NCBI GenBank assembly: GCA_937926105.1
Contig: CALANS010000076.1
Coordinates: forward strand, 1-46,398
Source: an uncultured Actinomycetes bacterium
Lineage (GTDB): Bacteria > Actinomycetota > Actinomycetes > Mycobacteriales > Nakamurellaceae
Direction: 5' to 3'
Length of the DNA stretch: 46,398 nucleotides
In this document: positions 43,450 to 46,398 of the stretch, piece by piece
How positions within the stretch are numbered: the stretch's first letter is position 1
Layout: each line of letters opens with the position of its first letter
Notes under the pieces: generated by a model
Database searches by the model: none
Seen by the model: only the letters and a program-made list of their open reading frames with translations
What the model was told of the DNA's origin: nothing
Translations under genes and position numbers: made by a program

Positions 43450-44307
43450 TCACCAGATGTGCAGGCGCGACACCAGCCCGATGATCACCGGTGCCAGCCC
43501 GAGGCAGATGAACGCGGGCAGGAAGCACACCGCCAGCGGCGCCGTCATCGCGACGCCGGCCCGTGCCGCACCGCGCTCGTCCGCACGACGACACCGATCC
43601 CGCAACGCGGCCGCCGCGTCTCGGGCCGCGTCTGCCAGGCGCACCCCGCCGAGCGCCGACCGATGGGCCGCGGCGGCCAGCACCCGCAGCTCCGGATGCG
43701 CCTGGGCGGGGCGCCAGGCCGACTCGGGATCGGACCCCAGCGCGAGCAGAGCGGCCACCTCGGCCAGCGCCTCCAGCGGGCCCAGCGCCTCCAGCGGGCC
43801 CAGCGCCTCTAGCGGGTCAAGCCCCGCCAGTGGATCCAGCCCCGCCAGCGGATCCAGCGGACCCGGCGGCTGCGATCGGCCAATCGCCGAGCCGGCCGTG
43901 CCACCAGACGGGGATGCCGGCGCTCGCCGCTCGGCGGCCAGCACCACCTCGATGGCCGGGCCCACCGGCATGCCGGCCTCCAGGCAGGTTGCCACCAGGT
44001 CGAGAACGCCTGCCAATTGCCGCATCTCGACGACTCCTGGTGCCCGTTGGCGGGCGGGCGCCAGCCGCCCAGCCAAGGCCCCAGCCGCCCCAGCGACCGG
44101 CACCGCCCACACCGGCAGCGCGAACAGCACCCCGGCGGCGACCGCCCCGGCGGCGGTGACGAGCATCCGACGAACCCCGGGATCCACAAGACGCCGCCGA
44201 CGCCGAGATCGGCCGATCGGCTCGGGGCGGGGCAGCAGCGTCAGCGCACCGGCGGTCAGCAGTGCCGCTCCCGCCAGAGACGACTCGGCCAGCGACGATC
44301 CGAGCAT
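43450..44307 (-). CDS. tadC: TadC-like type II/IV secretion inner-membrane protein
   Basis: 285 residues of the T2SS-F family (compare Rv3657c). Helices sit at the N-terminus (AGAALLTAGALTLL), near residue 55 (VTAAGAVAAGVLFALPVWAVPVAGAAGALAG) and at the C-terminus (MTAPLAVCFLPAFICLGLAPVIIGLV). The cytoplasmic domain contains LDLVATCLEAGMPVGPAIEVV and LADAARDAAAALRDRCRRADERGAARAG, typical of TadB/TadC. A Leu/Pro/Ala repeat insertion (from 18-nt tandem repeats) expands the cytoplasmic loop. The start is ATG 44307 or GTG 44310; it follows tadB closely. Confidence 0.85.
   Translation of the reverse strand: MLGSSLAESSLAGAALLTAGALTLLPRPEPIGRSRRRRRLVDPGVRRMLVTAAGAVAAGVLFALPVWAVPVAGAAGALAGRLAPARQRAPGVVEMRQLAGVLDLVATCLEAGMPVGPAIEVVLAAERRAPASPSGGTAGSAIGRSQPPGPLDPLAGLDPLAGLDPLEALGPLEALGPLEALAEVAALLALGSDPESAWRPAQAHPELRVLAAAAHRSALGGVRLADAARDAAAALRDRCRRADERGAARAGVAMTAPLAVCFLPAFICLGLAPVIIGLVSRLHIW
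43765..43854. repeat. 18-nt tandem repeat inside tadC
   Basis: Five consecutive 18-nt units, the first two identical and the rest diverging, encode hexapeptides of the type LEALGP and LAGLDP in the cytoplasmic loop of the TadC-like protein. The reading frame is kept. Confidence 0.9.
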
Positions 44308-44311
44308 CACC

Positions 44312-45241
44312 TCACCCCCGCACGATCCGGTCGGCCCACGCCAGGCCGGCGCAGCACAGCACTGTGCCGACCACCAGCAGCACCCCGCCCACGGTCGAGC
44401 CCAGCAACACCCCCAGCGGATCGGCGCCCATCCCGGCGCCCAGCAACGGGCCGGCGGCCGGCAGCGCCGACAACACATATCCGGACACTGCCGGGCCCGC
44501 GACCTGCGCCACCCGGCCCTCGACGGCCAGCGTGCGATCGGCGAGATCATCGGCCAGCGCCGAGGTGACCGCGGCCAGCGGGATGCCATGGGCCACCGAC
44601 AGTTCCCAGCCCATGCGCAGCCGCGACCGAGCATCGGACAACTCCGCCGAAGGTGCCGCGCCCCGGGCGGGATACGCGGGCGGCAGGGTCGGCCCGCCGG
44701 GAAGCCCGGCCAGCACCGCAGCGACTCCCGGTGGCGCGGACCCCGTCACCGCCCGGATCGCGTCGGCCGGCGGCGTGCCGGCCTGCAAGTCACGCGCCAA
44801 CGCTCGCAATGCGGCCGCCGCCGCGGCCAGGGCCGCACGCGCGCCGGCAGCGCGGCGCGCCCGGCGAAGCAGGTGACGCACCGTCCCGGCGAGTACCCCC
44901 GCCGCCAGCGCCACCGGCCAGGAGATCACCACCGCCAGCGCCACGACGACACCGGCCAGTCCCAGCGCGGGGCCGGCACGCCCGTGGCCCGGTGTGCCCC
45001 GACGCTCCACCGGCCGGCGCGCCGCTGCACGTCGCGAGAGCCGCGCGATCCACCATGCCCGGCCGGCCAGCGCCCTGCCCCGGACGGTCGCACCGACACC
45101 CGCCCCCACCTGGCTCATCCGGTGGGGGCGAGCCGGCCACAGCAGCAGGGCAAGCGCCAGCGCCAGGAGCGCTCCGGCTCCCGGGATCACGACACGGCCA
45201 TCGGCCACCATTCCCGTCACCGCTGACGCCCCCGCTACCAC
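44312..45241 (-). CDS. tadB: TadB-like type II/IV secretion inner-membrane protein
   Basis: 309 residues of the T2SS-F family (compare Rv3658c). Helices occur near the start (AGALLALALALLLW), around residue 95 (ALGLAGVVVALAVVISWPVALAAGVLAG) and two at the C-terminus. The cytoplasmic domain shows LRALARDLQAGTPPADAIRAV and GWELSVAHGIPLAAVTSALADDL. It starts at GTG, overlapping the tadA stop by 7 nt, so the genes are translationally coupled. Confidence 0.85.
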   Translation of the reverse strand: MVAGASAVTGMVADGRVVIPGAGALLALALALLLWPARPHRMSQVGAGVGATVRGRALAGRAWWIARLSRRAAARRPVERRGTPGHGRAGPALGLAGVVVALAVVISWPVALAAGVLAGTVRHLLRRARRAAGARAALAAAAAALRALARDLQAGTPPADAIRAVTGSAPPGVAAVLAGLPGGPTLPPAYPARGAAPSAELSDARSRLRMGWELSVAHGIPLAAVTSALADDLADRTLAVEGRVAQVAGPAVSGYVLSALPAAGPLLGAGMGADPLGVLLGSTVGGVLLVVGTVLCCAGLAWADRIVRG

Positions 45242-46398
45242 GGCACCGGCTCGCCACGCGCAGCCAACGTCTCGCCCAGCAGGTCGGCACCGGGTCGACA
45301 GGGCACGCCGTCGCGCAGCGCGGTCTGCGCCCGCACCGTGCCGTCGCCGGCGTCAGTCAGCACCGCGATCTCGGCCAACTGCCGCTGGCCGCCCCGCCGG
45401 CGTAGGTGCAGCACCGCCTGAACGGCGCCCGCCAGTTGGGCGTGCAGCGCCGCCCGATCCATCCCGCCCAGCGCGGCCAGCGCCGCCAGCCGGGCCGGCA
45501 CGTCTCGCGCGCTATTGGCGTGCACCGTGCCAGCGCCACCGTCGTGGCCGGTCGTCAACGCTCCGAGCAGGTCGACCACCTCGGCGCCACGCACCTCTCC
45601 GAGCACCAACCGATCGGGTCGCATCCGCAGCGCCTGCCGCACCAGCTCGCGCAGCCCGATCGCACCGGCACCCTCGACGTTGGCGCCCCGAGCCACCAGC
45701 CGCACCAGGTGCGGGTGCAGCGGATGCAGCTCTTCGGCGTCTTCGACGGTAACGATCCGTTCGGACGGTTTCACCTGGGCTAGCAGCGCCCCCAACAGGG
45801 TGGTCTTGCCGCTGCCGGTCCCGCCGCTGATCACAAACGCCAGCCGCGCCGCCACGATCGCCCGTACCGCGGGGTATCCGGCGCCCGGCAGCATGCCGGC
45901 GTCCCGCAGCGCGGCGAGGTCGTAGCGGGCCGGCCGCAGCACCCGCAACGACAGGCAGGTGCCGGTGGAGGCCACCGGCGGCAGCACGGCGTGCAGCCGG
46001 GTGCCGTCCGGCAGCCGACCGTCCACGAATGGATGCGCATCGTCCAGCCGCGCACCCGCCAACCCGGCCAGCCGGCGGGCCAGCCGCTGCACCGCCGCCT
46101 CGTCGGCGAACCGCACGTCCGCCGGTTCCCAGCCGCTGCCACGATCCACCCGGACGTCGCGTGGTGAGTTGACCACCACGTCGGTGGTGCGCGGATCGGA
46201 CAGCAGTCCGGTCAGCGGCCCGCAGCCGGCCAGCTCCTGCTCCAGTTGCCGGATCAGTACCAGCATCCGGGTGTCGTCCACCACCCCCGAGGACTCGGCG
46301 CGCACCGCCCGGGCCAGGGCCACCGGCTCCGGAGCGGCGTGGTCCGCGGCCAGCCGGCGCTGCACCCGCAGCACCAGATCATCCGGCAGCGTGGCGGG
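45235..46398 (-). CDS. tadA: TadA-like secretion ATPase, cut by the window edge
   Basis: CpaF/TadA-family hexameric ATPase that powers Flp pilus assembly or secretion (compare Rv3659c). Visible motifs: Walker A GGTGSGKTT, Asp box VTVEDAEELHP, Walker B LRMRPDRLVLGEVRG and His box TGHDGGAGTVHAN. The frame stays open to the window end, so the start is not resolved. A GTG at 46374 would give 379 aa, but the reading frame continues (PDDLVLRVQRRL), and a few more N-terminal residues probably lie outside. The CpaE-like gene usually found upstream would be beyond the edge. Confidence 0.92.
   Translation of the reverse strand, partial: PATLPDDLVLRVQRRLAADHAAPEPVALARAVRAESSGVVDDTRMLVLIRQLEQELAGCGPLTGLLSDPRTTDVVVNSPRDVRVDRGSGWEPADVRFADEAAVQRLARRLAGLAGARLDDAHPFVDGRLPDGTRLHAVLPPVASTGTCLSLRVLRPARYDLAALRDAGMLPGAGYPAVRAIVAARLAFVISGGTGSGKTTLLGALLAQVKPSERIVTVEDAEELHPLHPHLVRLVARGANVEGAGAIGLRELVRQALRMRPDRLVLGEVRGAEVVDLLGALTTGHDGGAGTVHANSARDVPARLAALAALGGMDRAALHAQLAGAVQAVLHLRRRGGQRQLAEIAVLTDAGDGTVRAQTALRDGVPCRPGADLLGETLAARGEPVPW

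Noticed and set aside
42917..45226. A 769-codon plus-strand frame antisense to the Tad genes
   Set aside because: It overlaps surface protein 2 and tadC/tadB, is Arg/Pro-rich and has no recognisable domain.

Overview
The window is high-GC DNA from an actinobacterium. It has dense co-oriented genes, GTG starts and ATGA gene overlaps. One side carries the order known from mycobacteria and streptomycetes: holB, tmk-like gene, topA, a conserved hypothetical, then a DECH-box helicase next to Tad-type pilus/secretion genes (compare M. tuberculosis Rv3644c to Rv3660c). The species cannot be named from sequence alone.

Layout. (1) 1-11655, almost all minus: tRNA-Thr(CGU), an L,D-transpeptidase lipoprotein, a RicT/PSP1 protein, HolB, a methyltransferase, an MFS protein fused to a degenerate thymidylate-kinase domain, a Pro/Ala-rich membrane protein, TopA and a conserved hypothetical. 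(2) 11719-22317: a lipoprotein, a proton-pumping pyrophosphatase, a DAACS symporter preceded by a Cys-containing leader peptide, the DECH helicase, a hemerythrin-like protein, a lipoprotein, and the pilin end of a Tad cluster (Flp-like, TadE, TadE-like). Two 81-bp inverted repeats flank the symporter-helicase segment. (3) 22578-33580: an amino-acid/peptide uptake and catabolism island. A nine-gene minus-strand operon (threonine-synthase-like PLP enzyme, DppB, DppC, binding protein, M14 deacylase, OppD, OppF, glutamate-cyclase-like DUF4392, aspartate-dehydrogenase-like) faces a GntR/FCD regulator; an SRPBCC protein follows. (4) 33629-43366: two SARP regulators (minus) face a plus-strand operon encoding an exosortase/archaeosortase-like enzyme, a 59-residue membrane peptide, a processive family-2 glycosyltransferase and two secreted proteins with virtually identical C-terminal sorting signals. 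Two pairs of 11-bp-spaced heptamers lie before it and a strong hairpin after it. (5) 43450-end, minus: TadC-, TadB- and TadA-like genes.

The main points: regions 3 and 4 (about 21 kb) sit between the TadABC genes and the Flp/TadE genes, which in mycobacteria are contiguous, so the Tad operon is split by two unrelated modules. Region 4 reads as a self-contained surface-display system: regulators, operator-like boxes, a processing membrane enzyme, a polysaccharide synthase, two tagged substrates and a terminator. Region 3 reads as a self-contained pathway for an unidentified amidated or peptidic amino-acid compound. All functional assignments come from reading motifs by eye; no database search was run.
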